This document shows positions 1-8,768 of a DNA stretch of 64,000 bases, in pieces. The notes under the pieces were generated by a model. That model made no database searches. It saw only the letters and a list, made by a program, of their open reading frames with translations, and was not told where the DNA came from. The translations under genes and the position numbers were made by a program. Where the stretch lies: positions 62,001 to 126,000 of the forward strand of contig JAODLY010000044.1 of the NCBI GenBank assembly GCA_025464445.1, read 5' to 3'. Numbering within the stretch: position 1 is the first letter of the stretch; each line of letters opens with the position of its first letter. The DNA is from Rhodoglobus sp. (GTDB lineage Bacteria > Actinomycetota > Actinomycetes > Actinomycetales > Microbacteriaceae).

Positions 1-1019
1 ACAGCAAGCAGGCCAACCGAAAGGGTGAAGCTCAGACTGGGTAGTGGATCATTACCTATCGCCAGCGAAACCTCTGCGATTATGGTGCCCAGGGCTGCAC
101 CAACTGCGCTAAGTCCAGCCATCTGAGTCAGTAACAAGGCAACGATCAGCCTCTGCGACGCTCCGAGAGCACGGCGTCGTCCGAAGTCTTTGCGGCGCAG
201 CATTACTAGGCCGTAAAGGATTGCGGCGACAAGAATTGCGGTCACTCCGAATATGAAGATCACCAGACCTCTCCCAAAGGTTCCTAGCTGTCCCTGTACT
301 AAGGCCCTCAGGCTTGCAAGCTCCTCGCTCGTCGCGATCTTTACCTTGTTTGGGTCTTTGACACCCAAGACGGATTGGACGGCCTTGGATACCGAGGCCA
401 CCAAATCCGGTCGGGTCGCGATGACCACCACCACGCTGACCGTCTGCGGATCTTTGATATCCATCTTCTTGGGTACTAGCACAAGAGGTTCCAGGAATTG
501 CAAATAGTCGGGTACCGCGATCTCGCCGGCGATGGCAAAATCACCCCCGGATGTTGAGGTGACGCCTCCTATTCCGTCAGGCATGCCAAGTTGTGACAGG
601 GCGCTCGCGGAAGCCCACCCAATGTGATTCGGAAGTGCTTGACGAGTTGGAATCCCTATCGCGGGGAGATCGTCGCTCCAGACCATACGAATTGGCACTC
701 TTGGGCCGTCCGGGATTGCGGCGTTGACAACGTCTTCTGGCGGCCCAAACGCGCTCGCCCATTCGATGCCTTCAATACTCGCGAGTCGTTGAAGGACGGA
801 CGTGTCGAGACCGGAATCTGTATCGGCTCGGATAACGATGGAACGGGTGCCGACAGAGTCGATTGATCCCAATACCGCTTCCTCGGCACCAACGGTTCGC
901 CCCGTAGTGAGGAGAATCGCGGCGCACATACCCGTGACCATCACGATCGAGATAAGGCTTGCTACCGGTTGAGATCTTGCAGTAGCGATCGCCTCTCGAA
1001 CCACGGGAATCGCCCTCAC
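1..1019 (-). CDS. ABC transporter permease, FtsX/MacB-like (C-terminus beyond window edge)
   Basis: The frame is open from a GTG at 1019 to the left edge. It begins with a basic N-terminus and one membrane segment (about residues 18-38), has an extracytoplasmic domain of roughly 200 residues, then a second hydrophobic segment (starting near residue 253), the charged loop RRKDFGRRRALGAS, and another hydrophobic stretch reaching the edge. This is the layout of MacB/FtsX-type permeases, and the RRxEigxlRAlGas-like loop is typical of them. The GTG start overlaps the stop of the ATPase gene (GTGA), so the two are translationally coupled. It probably works with the ATPase at 1016-1648 and the adaptor at 1652-2746 as one exporter. 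The substrate is unknown; the secreted peptide at 2950 is one possibility. Confidence 0.8.
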   Translation of the reverse strand, partial: MRAIPVVREAIATARSQPVASLISIVMVTGMCAAILLTTGRTVGAEEAVLGSIDSVGTRSIVIRADTDSGLDTSVLQRLASIEGIEWASAFGPPEDVVNAAIPDGPRVPIRMVWSDDLPAIGIPTRQALPNHIGWASASALSQLGMPDGIGGVTSTSGGDFAIAGEIAVPDYLQFLEPLVLVPKKMDIKDPQTVSVVVVIATRPDLVASVSKAVQSVLGVKDPNKVKIATSEELASLRALVQGQLGTFGRGLVIFIFGVTAILVAAILYGLVMLRRKDFGRRRALGASQRLIVALLLTQMAGLSAVGAALGTIIAEVSLAIGNDPLPSLSFTLSVGLLA

Positions 1020-1648
1020 AGTTCAATCCTCCGAGTGCATCGCTCGACCAGGGTGGGATCGTGCGTGACGACCACGACGGTTGCCCCGGACCGAGCCTGC
1101 GCGTGGAAGGCCTCAACCACGATGTCCGCCGAAGCGGGATCGAGGTTGCCCGTGGGCTCGTCCGCCAGCAGCACGCGAGGGTCATTGAGCAGTGCCCTGC
1201 ATAGCGCGATTCGCTGGGCTTGCCCTCCGGAGACCTGACCCGGCTTGGCGCCTGATTGTAGTTCGACTCCGAACTGTTGAAGCAATTGCAGAGCTCTACC
1301 TGTCGCCGCATCTCGCGGTTCATCTCGATAGAGTGCTGTCTCAATCACGTTGTCCAAGATGGTCCGGCTTGCATCCAAAGCCGCGTCTTGAAAAACGAAC
1401 CCGAAATTGCTAGCGCGTAGAGCTGCTCTCCTCGAATCGCTCAGACGGGTGACATCGATTCCGTCCAGAAGAATTTGTCCTTCGGTCGGACCCAGCATCA
1501 GGCCCAACAAGTAGAGCAGCGTCGATTTACCTCGACCAGACGGCCCGGTGATGGCAACAACCTCCCCCGGCAGAAAGACCGCATTCCACTCCTGGAGGAT
1601 CGGATCCCCACCGTCGTAGGCGAAGCTCAGACCGCGCGCCTCGAGCAC
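1016..1648 (-). CDS. ABC transporter ATP-binding protein (MacB/LolD type)
   Basis: A 210-residue ATPase complete for one nucleotide-binding domain: Walker A GPSGRGKST near residue 37, Q-loop in FGFVFQDA, signature VSGGQAQR, Walker B VLLADEPTGNLD and switch histidine in VVTHD. The LADEPTGNLD form is characteristic of the LolD/MacB/FtsE branch that pairs with FtsX-like permeases, which fits the overlapping permease gene downstream. The start is GTG at 1648, three bases after the stop of the adaptor gene, so adaptor, ATPase and permease form one operon. It powers export or extracytoplasmic work at the membrane. Confidence 0.93.
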   Translation of the reverse strand: MLEARGLSFAYDGGDPILQEWNAVFLPGEVVAITGPSGRGKSTLLYLLGLMLGPTEGQILLDGIDVTRLSDSRRAALRASNFGFVFQDAALDASRTILDNVIETALYRDEPRDAATGRALQLLQQFGVELQSGAKPGQVSGGQAQRIALCRALLNDPRVLLADEPTGNLDPASADIVVEAFHAQARSGATVVVVTHDPTLVERCTRRIEL

Positions 1649-1651
1649 GAA

Positions 1652-2746
1652 CTACTGTCCTGCGGGAACGCGAACCCGGGCGCCAGATGCCATTCCTTCA
1701 ATCACAGAGATGCCTTTGGCGCTGGCCTTTACTGTAACAACGTGCTCCTTGCCATTGTCGTCGATGACGACAATGGAGCCATCGGCTTTACTAAGGAGAG
1801 CGGCACTTGGAACCGTGAGCCCGTTGACCGATTCGACAATGACAATCTGTGAGTGCAAGAAACGCTGCCCGGACACGGGGATGCTTCCACATTTCTCGCC
1901 GCAGATTGGCGCACTGTCCTTTCCATCGAGGGCGATTGTGACATTCCCTTTGTCATCAGCCTTCTGCTCGGTCACATAGGACTCCCAGAGATCCCCGTCG
2001 GGCGACGTTATTTCCACTCGGGTCCCAATGGGCATCGATGCGGACTGAGCAGCGGTTACGGGGATGGTGAATTTCGGAGACACCGGCAACGCGTTGACCG
2101 CCGGTTCGCCACCGGACAGTGCATTGCCGCGGCTGATCTTGTCTGGATCAAGGGCTACTCTGGCTGGAAGTGAGGTGACAAATACGACATCTCCTGGCTG
2201 CACGACCCCGTCGCGCACGAGGCCTAGGCTCTCCTGCCAATCCTTCACCGCGCTGCTTGTCTCCCATCCGAAGTTTCCATCCACCGGGCCGCTGAAATAG
2301 CCCAAGGTCGTTAGGAGGGTTTGAAGCTGTGCGACGTCCGCACCAGATGAACCAGACGCCATACTTTCGAAGGCCGGAATTGCCCCCAGTGCAATCACAA
2401 TCGGGCGCAGATTTACCGTGTAAAGCACTGTTCCTGCGCCGACCTCCTGCCCGGCGCTGATGTTTACCGTTGTTACGGTCCCACTTGCGAGATTCGAGGC
2501 AGCCGGAATTGGGCTCCACTCCGCGACGGTGTTGAGACTAATGCTGGCTCCGACCTCGCCGCCAACGACCTCGGCGAACGTGAACTTCGTTGAGTCCAAC
2601 ACATCTGCCGGGGGCGTGAAAACGATGGTTGCGGCCCACCCGACGGCCAACCCGACCGCAAGTATGGCAAGGCCCCAGGCAGCGCGAAGGAGCCACCTCG
2701 CGGGAGGAGGAGAGTGCCCCTTCTTACCCGACTCGTTCGATTTCAT
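1652..2746 (-). CDS. Membrane-anchored efflux adaptor with peptidoglycan-binding domain
   Basis: A 364-residue protein with a cytoplasmic N-terminus, one membrane anchor (about residues 18-42) and an extracytoplasmic remainder. A short lipoyl-like hairpin (GTVTTVNISAGQEV) resembles HlyD/MacA adaptors. It is interrupted by a PG_binding_1-like helical domain (residues about 134-176, with VAQLQTLLTTLGY and VDGNFGWETSSAVKDWQ). The C-terminal half looks like the barrel and membrane-proximal domains of adaptors. First gene of the exporter operon. In Gram-positive bacteria such adaptors tie MacB-like transporters to the wall. The substrate cannot be read from the sequence. Confidence 0.82.
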   Translation of the reverse strand: MKSNESGKKGHSPPPARWLLRAAWGLAILAVGLAVGWAATIVFTPPADVLDSTKFTFAEVVGGEVGASISLNTVAEWSPIPAASNLASGTVTTVNISAGQEVGAGTVLYTVNLRPIVIALGAIPAFESMASGSSGADVAQLQTLLTTLGYFSGPVDGNFGWETSSAVKDWQESLGLVRDGVVQPGDVVFVTSLPARVALDPDKISRGNALSGGEPAVNALPVSPKFTIPVTAAQSASMPIGTRVEITSPDGDLWESYVTEQKADDKGNVTIALDGKDSAPICGEKCGSIPVSGQRFLHSQIVIVESVNGLTVPSAALLSKADGSIVVIDDNGKEHVVTVKASAKGISVIEGMASGARVRVPAGQ

Positions 2747-2949
2747 CTCAATTGATCCGTCCGAGTGAGGGCACTTAGCTCGACGAACGAACTTCCCCGA
2801 CTTGTTCGAAAGTGCCCCAAAAAGTCCTCCAAAAAAACTGACTCAACCTCAGCTGGAAAGCTGTAGCCTAACCCAAGTGCAGCGACGCGCGCTCGCAAAC
2901 CAAGCCGTCGGACGCGGGCGCGCGTCGTTGCATCATGTTAGTCAGTCGT

Positions 2950-3261
2950 TTACGCGATACCAGAGCAGCTGGCTCCGGCAGAGTTCGTCTGCCCGTTGAT
3001 CAGAGCCTCCCAAGTCCCGCCGTAGGCGCTGAACACATTGTTGTGCGAACCCGCCGTGTACCACCAAGTTGTGCCGGTTGAGTTGAGCGTATGCCTCACG
3101 AAGAACCCGCTCACGGTCACGGTGCTGTTGCTCGAAACGCGCACGAGGCTGCCGCAGGAGATAATCCCCGAAGAGTCGCCAGCGAACGCAGGCATCGCAC
3201 CGAACGACAGCAAGATTGCGGCAATCGATATGCCAGCGGCTACCTTGAATTTCTTTGACAT
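2950..3261 (-). CDS. Small secreted two-cysteine peptide, possible bacteriocin-like
   Basis: 103 residues with a clear signal peptide: lysines at 3-6, a hydrophobic core and an AMPAFA/GDS cleavage site after residue 27. The mature part of about 76 residues is rich in Ser, Thr, Gly and Asn and has exactly two cysteines (C36 and C99), which could form one disulfide joining its ends. It has paired tryptophans (GTTWWYT) and YGGTW. The size, secretion and proximity to an ABC exporter recall lactococcin-972-type bacteriocin loci, but I cannot show homology and those peptides lack cysteines. It lies 203 bp upstream of the exporter operon on the same strand. Function unknown. Confidence 0.7.
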   Translation of the reverse strand: MSKKFKVAAGISIAAILLSFGAMPAFAGDSSGIISCGSLVRVSSNSTVTVSGFFVRHTLNSTGTTWWYTAGSHNNVFSAYGGTWEALINGQTNSAGASCSGIA

Positions 3262-3406
3262 TCTCAGATTTCCGTTCCAGTTTGGCCGCCGGACATCCTT
3301 GGATAGACCTCAGGGTGCACTGTTCTAGGCAACGTGTCAACTGAAAAAGAGCGAAGCTCGCCTTTCCCTCTACCAGCCCATATGATCGACCTGCGACAGA
3401 AATTAG

Positions 3407-4141
3407 GTGAACGTGAAAAACGCAGTGTTGCCTCGGTCCCGGGCAGGTCGATTCATTGGGCATATTCGTGGATCTCAACTTCGACGTTTGCGGGGCAACG
3501 CTGCTCTGGTCTGCGCATTGGTGTGCTCGACCATTCTCTTGTCTGGGTGCGTATCGCTCCCGAGTCAGACAGTGCCCATAGTCGAACCTTCCAATCCAAC
3601 TCCAACTCCGACATCGACGGCTTCCTCGGCGACCGACCTTGACATGCTTTGGAGTGCGTTGCTCGGGGCCTATCCGGACGCAGTACGGCCCAGGGCCGAA
3701 ATCATCCGATATGTCGACGAAAACGAGATCGGTAGCGTGATGGCAAACTGCCTAAGCGAAGGAGGGTTCCCCGATGTGGTCCCACTCGCCGATGGAGGCA
3801 TAACGACTGGCAATCTGCCGCCCGCGCAAGAAGAGTCATTCAATCTGGCAATGTTCACCTGCATGGCGCAATACCCGCTGGATCCGAAGTATTCAGCGAC
3901 CCTGACGGATGACAGACTCGGGGTTCTCTATGAGTATTACGTGAAGACCTTAACTCCGTGTCTGGAGGCGCAGGGATACTCCGTAACGCCAGCGCCCAGC
4001 AAGTCGACTTTCATCGATACCTACTACGACAAGACGTGGACCCCGTACGTGGATCTGAATAACGCGTTCGTTGGTACTCAGGCCGAATGGGACCGAATAA
4101 ATGGGGCCTGTCCTCAGTGGCCGGAGAACTTCTTCGGGTAA
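3407..4141 (+). CDS. Putative lipoprotein of unknown function
   Basis: 244 residues with a long basic leader, a hydrophobic segment and a lipobox LLSGC (Cys48), followed by a Pro/Thr/Ser-rich linker (PNPTPTPTSTASS) that would lift the domain off the membrane. The rest has four cysteines and no motif I recognise. It starts with GTG at 3407; a second in-frame GTG three codons later is possible. It is divergent from the secreted peptide gene, which suggests a shared regulatory region at 3262-3406 and possibly an immunity or receptor role, but that is inference. Confidence 0.65.
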   Translation: MNVKNAVLPRSRAGRFIGHIRGSQLRRLRGNAALVCALVCSTILLSGCVSLPSQTVPIVEPSNPTPTPTSTASSATDLDMLWSALLGAYPDAVRPRAEIIRYVDENEIGSVMANCLSEGGFPDVVPLADGGITTGNLPPAQEESFNLAMFTCMAQYPLDPKYSATLTDDRLGVLYEYYVKTLTPCLEAQGYSVTPAPSKSTFIDTYYDKTWTPYVDLNNAFVGTQAEWDRINGACPQWPENFFG

Positions 4142-4364
4142 CGCGCATTCTGGACTGGCGCGCTTGGCGCGATGTGTCGTCGCCTCGACAACCTGGGTGA
4201 ATCCGTTGCGATCCGCGTTGGCAGCGCATCTCGTTGGCGACCTTTGCCCAGCTAATCTCCGTAGTCGGAAAGCGAAACGCAGGGAAGATCAACTTTCTCC
4301 GAACGTGGCCTATTGCGCCCGTGAATCAGGAATGGTCTTCGGGAGAAATGAACTCACTTCCGTG
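4142..4364. other. Non-coding gap upstream of the helicase-DarT-ARH operon
   Basis: No convincing gene on either strand. The downstream end contains the predicted promoter described next; the rest shows no repeat or hairpin that I could recognise. Confidence 0.4.
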
Positions 4365-4393
4365 TTGTCGCAGGCCTTGGGCAGGCGTAATGT
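4365..4393 (+). promoter_or_regulatory. Predicted sigma-A type promoter for the helicase-darT-ARH operon
   Basis: TTGTCG at 4365-4370 and TAATGT at 4388-4393 are separated by exactly 17 bp. Transcription would start near 4400, about 45 nt before the chosen ATG of the helicase gene. This is a match to consensus by eye only. Confidence 0.4.
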
Positions 4394-4444
4394 TATGTGC
4401 ATGTGAGCCCGGTGCACTGGGCCCCAACCCCGCCGGAGGCGGTT

Positions 4445-5836
4445 ATGCGAATTCTTCCCGCCGTTACGCCCACTGCTGAGCAGCTTCCAATCCTGCTCGA
4501 TAGTAAGTCCGGCATGCTCGTCATCCGCGGTGCCGCTGGCAGCGGAAAAACCACGACTGCGCTTCTACGACTTAAGCAGCTTTGCGCCACTTGGCTCAAG
4601 CGGAAAGAGCGGCTAAATCTCGTCGAGCCCGTGAAGGTTCTCGTGCTGACGTACAACAGGACGCTCGAGGGGTACATAACCGAGCTGGCGCAGCAGCAAG
4701 TGGGACGGGATCCGAACCTGGACCTGCGCGTGCGTACTTTTGGCAAGTTTGCGAAGGAACTCCTGGGGCCGGGGGCTGGGCCGGATGACGAGGCAGCTCT
4801 GGTCCTCGATCGGTTTCTCTCACCCTTCGGCATGCCTGTGCCCTTTCTCAAGGATGAGGTTGAGTACATCCTGGGCCGTTACACACCAAACGAACTAGAG
4901 GAGTACATAGGCGCCCAGCGCGACGGCCGAGGAGCAAGCCCACGGATGGAAACGTCCACCAGGCGGCGGCTGCTCGACGAGGTTATCTATCCGTACCTCG
5001 CAGAGAAGGAAACAAGAGGGCTACGGGATTGGAACGATATCGCCCTTTCGGCGGGAACCGAGCCAAGCCAACTGTGGGACGTCGTCATTGTCGATGAAAC
5101 TCAGGACTTTTCAGCAAACCAAGTCCGCACGATTCTTCGCCACGTCGCCGAAGATCACTCCGTCACCTTTGTCATGGATTCAGCTCAGCGCATCTATCCT
5201 CGATCGTTCACTTGGAAGGAAGTTGGGATCGCAAACCCGCGCAGCAAAACGCTAGACCGCAACTTCCGCAACACACAGCAGATCGCAGCATTCGCTCGCA
5301 GCTTGGTGGATGGCATGGTTGTTGGGGACGATGGCACGTTGCCGGATTTCAACGCGACAAGCGCTACTGGACCGCGACCACGCGTACTCGTCGGAAAGTT
5401 CAGTGGCCAGATGGCGTGGGCTCTGCAAAACATCGTGGCGATCGCAAATCTTGCCGACGAGTCTGTCGTCTTCCTGCATCCTCTGGGTGGAGGCTGGTTC
5501 AACTATGTGCGGCAACAGCTCAGAATTGCTGGCATCGATTCAGTCCAGCTCACTCGCGCAAGCGTGTGGCCGGGGGGCGACGAAACCGTGGCGCTGTCCA
5601 CCATCCACTCCGCCAAGGGCCTGGAGTTCGACCACGTCGTAATCTTGGGCCTTAACCAGCAGGTCACTCCCCACGGACATGAAGCCGGGGATGCCAAGCT
5701 CGAGAGCCTTCGTCGCCTCCTCGCGATGGGTATCGGCCGAGCTCGCAAAACGGTCACTCTTGGCTTCAAGGACGGGGAGGCCTCCACGCTCATCTCCCTG
5801 CTGGACTCCTCCACCTACAAGCTGGTGCGAGTGTGA
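4445..5836 (+). CDS. Superfamily 1 (UvrD/Rep-like) DNA helicase, first gene of DarT-ARH operon
   Basis: 463 residues. Walker A GAAGSGKTT at about residues 29-37, motif II VVIVDETQDF at about 213-222 (DETQD form of SF1A helicases), a Q-x-RxFRNT-like motif (LDRNFRNTQQIA), and the C-terminal TIHSAKGLEFDHV and ARKTVTLG motifs of UvrD/Rep/PcrA proteins. It is shorter than housekeeping UvrD (about 700), so the accessory subdomains are reduced. I chose ATG 4445 because GGAGG lies five bases upstream; an upstream GTG at 4397 would fall at the predicted transcript start. Its last four bases overlap the darT-like start. The overlap suggests stoichiometric expression with the ADP-ribosylation pair; the helicase may sense or unwind foreign or damaged DNA. 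Confidence 0.9.
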   Translation: MRILPAVTPTAEQLPILLDSKSGMLVIRGAAGSGKTTTALLRLKQLCATWLKRKERLNLVEPVKVLVLTYNRTLEGYITELAQQQVGRDPNLDLRVRTFGKFAKELLGPGAGPDDEAALVLDRFLSPFGMPVPFLKDEVEYILGRYTPNELEEYIGAQRDGRGASPRMETSTRRRLLDEVIYPYLAEKETRGLRDWNDIALSAGTEPSQLWDVVIVDETQDFSANQVRTILRHVAEDHSVTFVMDSAQRIYPRSFTWKEVGIANPRSKTLDRNFRNTQQIAAFARSLVDGMVVGDDGTLPDFNATSATGPRPRVLVGKFSGQMAWALQNIVAIANLADESVVFLHPLGGGWFNYVRQQLRIAGIDSVQLTRASVWPGGDETVALSTIHSAKGLEFDHVVILGLNQQVTPHGHEAGDAKLESLRRLLAMGIGRARKTVTLGFKDGEASTLISLLDSSTYKLVRV

Positions 5837-6474
5837 CCGCCGACATCCAGGACCTGATCGCAACGCGCGGAATCACCGAGATACTTCACTTCACTACGAA
5901 CAACGGCCTTCTCGGGATCCTTGCATCTGGACGGGTCTTGAGCCGCCATCGGCTCAACGAGAATGACCTCGTTAGCGCCGTGAGACTTCCGGTCTGGGCT
6001 GTTCGCAAAGACCCAAACTGGACGGACTACGTCAACTTATCGATCGATGAAGTTAGCCGACGAATGTTGGCAACCTCAGAGGAACAGCACCGCAATAACC
6101 CCGACGTGTGGTGGACAGTATTGTCCTTCGCTCCTGAAATACTCACTCACGAGGGGGTCTGGTTCACTACGACGAACAACACGTACAACAGCACCGTGAG
6201 GAGAGGCGAGGGTCTCGCGGGGCTAGAGGATCTTTATGCCGAACCCATCCCGTGGGGCTGGTACGGTGCGCAGAGCTGGCGATCTTCCAATACCCCTAAC
6301 AATCGCCCCACGGACGCTCAAGCAGAGGTGCTCTATCCCATTCAGCTCCCGCTCGATCACCTTCGGAGCGTGTCGGTTCGAGAGGAAGAGCACATCGACG
6401 AAGTCGCTGGCTGGCTAGCGACCATGACACTACCCGACTTCTCAGTCCTCCATAGGCCGGACGTGTTCGGATGA
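5833..6474 (+). CDS. darT: DarT-like DNA ADP-ribosyltransferase toxin (DUF4433 family)
   Basis: 213 residues, the usual DarT length. Family marks that I can see are ILHFTTNNGLLGIL (residues 17-30, with the NAD-contacting His19), a conserved Arg at 51, DYVNLSI (65-71, equivalent to the family hDYVpFYF strand), a Phe/Thr-rich ARTT-loop region (GVWFTTTNN, 108-116) and QAEVLYP with the presumed catalytic Glu165. DarT enzymes use NAD+ to modify thymidine or guanosine in single-stranded DNA and block replication. It starts with GTG at 5833 inside the end of the helicase gene, and its stop overlaps the ATG of the ADP-ribosylglycohydrolase. Unusually, the partner is not a macrodomain or NADAR DarG. 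Function is inferred from motifs. Confidence 0.82.
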   Translation: MTADIQDLIATRGITEILHFTTNNGLLGILASGRVLSRHRLNENDLVSAVRLPVWAVRKDPNWTDYVNLSIDEVSRRMLATSEEQHRNNPDVWWTVLSFAPEILTHEGVWFTTTNNTYNSTVRRGEGLAGLEDLYAEPIPWGWYGAQSWRSSNTPNNRPTDAQAEVLYPIQLPLDHLRSVSVREEEHIDEVAGWLATMTLPDFSVLHRPDVFG

Positions 6475-8120
6475 ACGCCGCCCGATCTGAACGTGCAGCG
6501 TCATCCATGTTGTGGGCTGCCTGGGCCGACGCTCTGGGGTGGATCTCCGAATTGACCACGGCGTCGAACCTGCACCGCCGCACCAAAGGCCGGCCGCTGA
6601 CTGAGCCGTTCGCTTGGGAACGCAATATTGGCGGACGGCTCGGAGTGCGAGTCAAACTGCCGCAGGGGTGCTATTCCGACGACACCCAACTTCGTCTCGC
6701 CACCTCGCGCGCTATCTCCGGACACGGCTTCGACGTAGAAGCGTTCGCCCGAGTTGAGCTGCCGGTCTGGCAGTCGTATGCGCTCGGCGGCGGTCGAGCA
6801 AGTAAGGCGGCTGCCAGCGCCCTCGCCCGTCCCAATTCCAATTGGGCCGCAAACTTCTACCCCGGCTGGGAGAACTCTGGAGGAAATGGGGCAGCGATGA
6901 GGATCCAACCTCACGTTCTCGCAGAGCCGCGCCTTGAGTCCTACCGTCATCTCGATGACGTCATCCGAAACGCAATCGTCACCCATGGGCATCCCCGAGC
7001 CATCGTGGGAGCCGTCGTCCAGGCAATTGCCGTGACGATCGCGCTCAACGAAGGACGCGTGCCCGATCCAGCCGACTGGCCTCAGCTGATCGAAGTGGCT
7101 CACGCCGCCGTGGAGGCATTCTCGCGAATCCCAGAACTCGCCGCCTACTGGCGACCACGGTGGGAGCAAACGGCTGGCCGGGACTTTCAAGGAGCATGGC
7201 ACGAGACCGTTTCCGAGGTGGACGAAATGCTGTTTCGGTGTGGGCAGAGTTATGCGTCGCTCAAAGCCGCAGGACGGGATCTCGTCGAGGCGACCAGGGC
7301 ATATGACGAGATCGTAAAGATCCTGGCCCTCGACGTGGAGGCGTCGCGCGGCAGCGCAGTCACCACGTCGGTGGCAGCGCTGATTCTCGCCAGCGCGCTC
7401 CCCGACCATCCCGCCAAGGCAGCGCAGCTCGCGGCATCGCGACTAAATACTGACACAGACACAATTGCGACTATGGCCGCAGCGATCGTTGGAGCTGCAT
7501 CCCCGACGCCCCTCACGTCTCCGATCCAGGACGAGGAGTACATTCGCTACGAATCGGAACGTCTCTCGCTGATCGCCTCGGGCGCGAGTGCATCTGTCTT
7601 TCCTTACCCCGACCTTCTCAACTGGAACCCGCCCAAGTCAGGGCTCGACAGCGTAGGCCTCGTGGACGAGCGAATGGCGCTTGCCGGAATGGGATGGCTG
7701 TACGAAGTTCCCGGCGATCGCTACGCGACCAGTGATGGCGTTTGGCAGTGGATGCAAACTTCGTTCGGACCGACCATGCTTCTAAAGCGTCGGCCAGAAA
7801 TTCGTCCTCTGGCACCAGCCAACTGGCCCAATGATCGTGAGGCGTTCGCATTCAGGCCACCACGAGGAGAACCACGAACGTCGGTCGCTGCACCGGCGCT
7901 ATTCGATCTCGACGATCCTAAGAATGGTCGACCCGATAACGAGCGGGCGCGCGCCGTTGATTCCCTCGATCTGAAGAAGATCTTTAGCTGGTTGCGCTCT
8001 CAGGACTATCACGACGAGAGTATGGGATATGCGCTTCGTCGAATCGCGGAGATGGGAACCAAAGAGCAACTCGAGGAGTACGTCGCAGCACTTGCTCGCG
8101 AGCTCCGCCGTCGCCATTAG
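6471..8120 (+). CDS. ADP-ribosylglycohydrolase (DraG/ARH family), presumed antidote to the DarT-like toxin
   Basis: 549 residues. The N-terminal 350 residues carry the DraG/ARH signatures: ADALG (19-23), SDDTQ (69-73), GNGAAMR (138-144), THGHP (171-175) and NTDTDTIATM (326-335); the Asp residues 70, 71, 328 and 330 would bind the two metal ions. The family removes ADP-ribose from proteins or other acceptors. The C-terminal 200 residues are not part of the core hydrolase and have no recognised fold; they could bind the toxin or DNA. The gene overlaps the darT-like stop (ATGA), as in toxin-antitoxin pairs. I infer that it reverses DNA ADP-ribosylation, replacing the DarG macrodomain of known DarTG systems. 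Confidence 0.85.
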   Translation: MNAARSERAASSMLWAAWADALGWISELTTASNLHRRTKGRPLTEPFAWERNIGGRLGVRVKLPQGCYSDDTQLRLATSRAISGHGFDVEAFARVELPVWQSYALGGGRASKAAASALARPNSNWAANFYPGWENSGGNGAAMRIQPHVLAEPRLESYRHLDDVIRNAIVTHGHPRAIVGAVVQAIAVTIALNEGRVPDPADWPQLIEVAHAAVEAFSRIPELAAYWRPRWEQTAGRDFQGAWHETVSEVDEMLFRCGQSYASLKAAGRDLVEATRAYDEIVKILALDVEASRGSAVTTSVAALILASALPDHPAKAAQLAASRLNTDTDTIATMAAAIVGAASPTPLTSPIQDEEYIRYESERLSLIASGASASVFPYPDLLNWNPPKSGLDSVGLVDERMALAGMGWLYEVPGDRYATSDGVWQWMQTSFGPTMLLKRRPEIRPLAPANWPNDREAFAFRPPRGEPRTSVAAPALFDLDDPKNGRPDNERARAVDSLDLKKIFSWLRSQDYHDESMGYALRRIAEMGTKEQLEEYVAALARELRRRH

Positions 8121-8280
8121 ACGACCAAGCCGCTGCCAATTCCACAACGATCGGCGGCCGACAGGACAGTTGACCCCTCTGCCAGACGGCGCATAATACG
8201 AGACCCTCCCCACTCCCCTGCGGCTTGAAGAGGAACCATTCCGGTTCGTCGGCCGCAACAAGAATGAGGAGGTTGATCGC

Positions 8281-8622
8281 ATGAGCGACCAATCAACGGC
8301 TTCCCTTTACGGGTCGAGCCCCCAATTGCGAACCCTTGCGGTCCGCATCACCGATGATCTCCGAGCGCAGTTGGACCTGATCGCCCAACTCAACGATCGG
8401 AGCGTCACCGAAGAAATCCGTCTCTCCCTCGAGGACTGGATCGAACGCAGCAAGTCCGATCCCCAAGTACTCAAGCGCGCGGAGACGGTCCGGGCGGAAA
8501 TCGAGCGCGAGGCCGAAACCAAGCGCAACGCCATCGAGGCGATCTTCTCTGGCGAGAAGGCCAAGCCGAAGGCGACTCCCCCGAGCCGCGACGCTGCAAA
8601 GGACAAGGTCCCGAGCAGCTGA
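8281..8622 (+). CDS. Ribbon-helix-helix protein with charged C-terminal tail (copy 1)
   Basis: 113 residues. An Arc/CopG-like RHH core sits at about residues 16-60: strand RTLAVRIT, helix DDLRAQLDLIAQLNDRS, helix VTEEIRLSLEDWIERS. A charged helix (LKRAETVRAEIEREAETKRNAIEAIF) and a Lys/Pro-rich tail follow. GAGGAGG lies upstream of ATG 8281. Clearly paralogous to the gene at 12239-12571, also upstream of the start, and to the broken copy at 9441-9560. Likely a DNA-binding regulator of the element; the operator is not visible. Confidence 0.75.
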   Translation: MSDQSTASLYGSSPQLRTLAVRITDDLRAQLDLIAQLNDRSVTEEIRLSLEDWIERSKSDPQVLKRAETVRAEIEREAETKRNAIEAIFSGEKAKPKATPPSRDAAKDKVPSS

Positions 8623-8768
8623 ACGAAGACGGGCATCCTGGTCGGCTCGAGGCATCCAGCCTCGCCGATCGGGATGTCCGGATCCCCTGATCAGTGCTGC
8701 CTCTCTCGCGGGGGCAACTCTCTAGCCGGCCCCGGCTGGAGACAACCCCACGAGAAAGAAGGCGATCC

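Noticed and set aside
2950-3261. Direct assignment of the secreted peptide to the lactococcin 972 family.
   Set aside because: Context and size are similar, but the characteristic residues are not there and this peptide has two cysteines.
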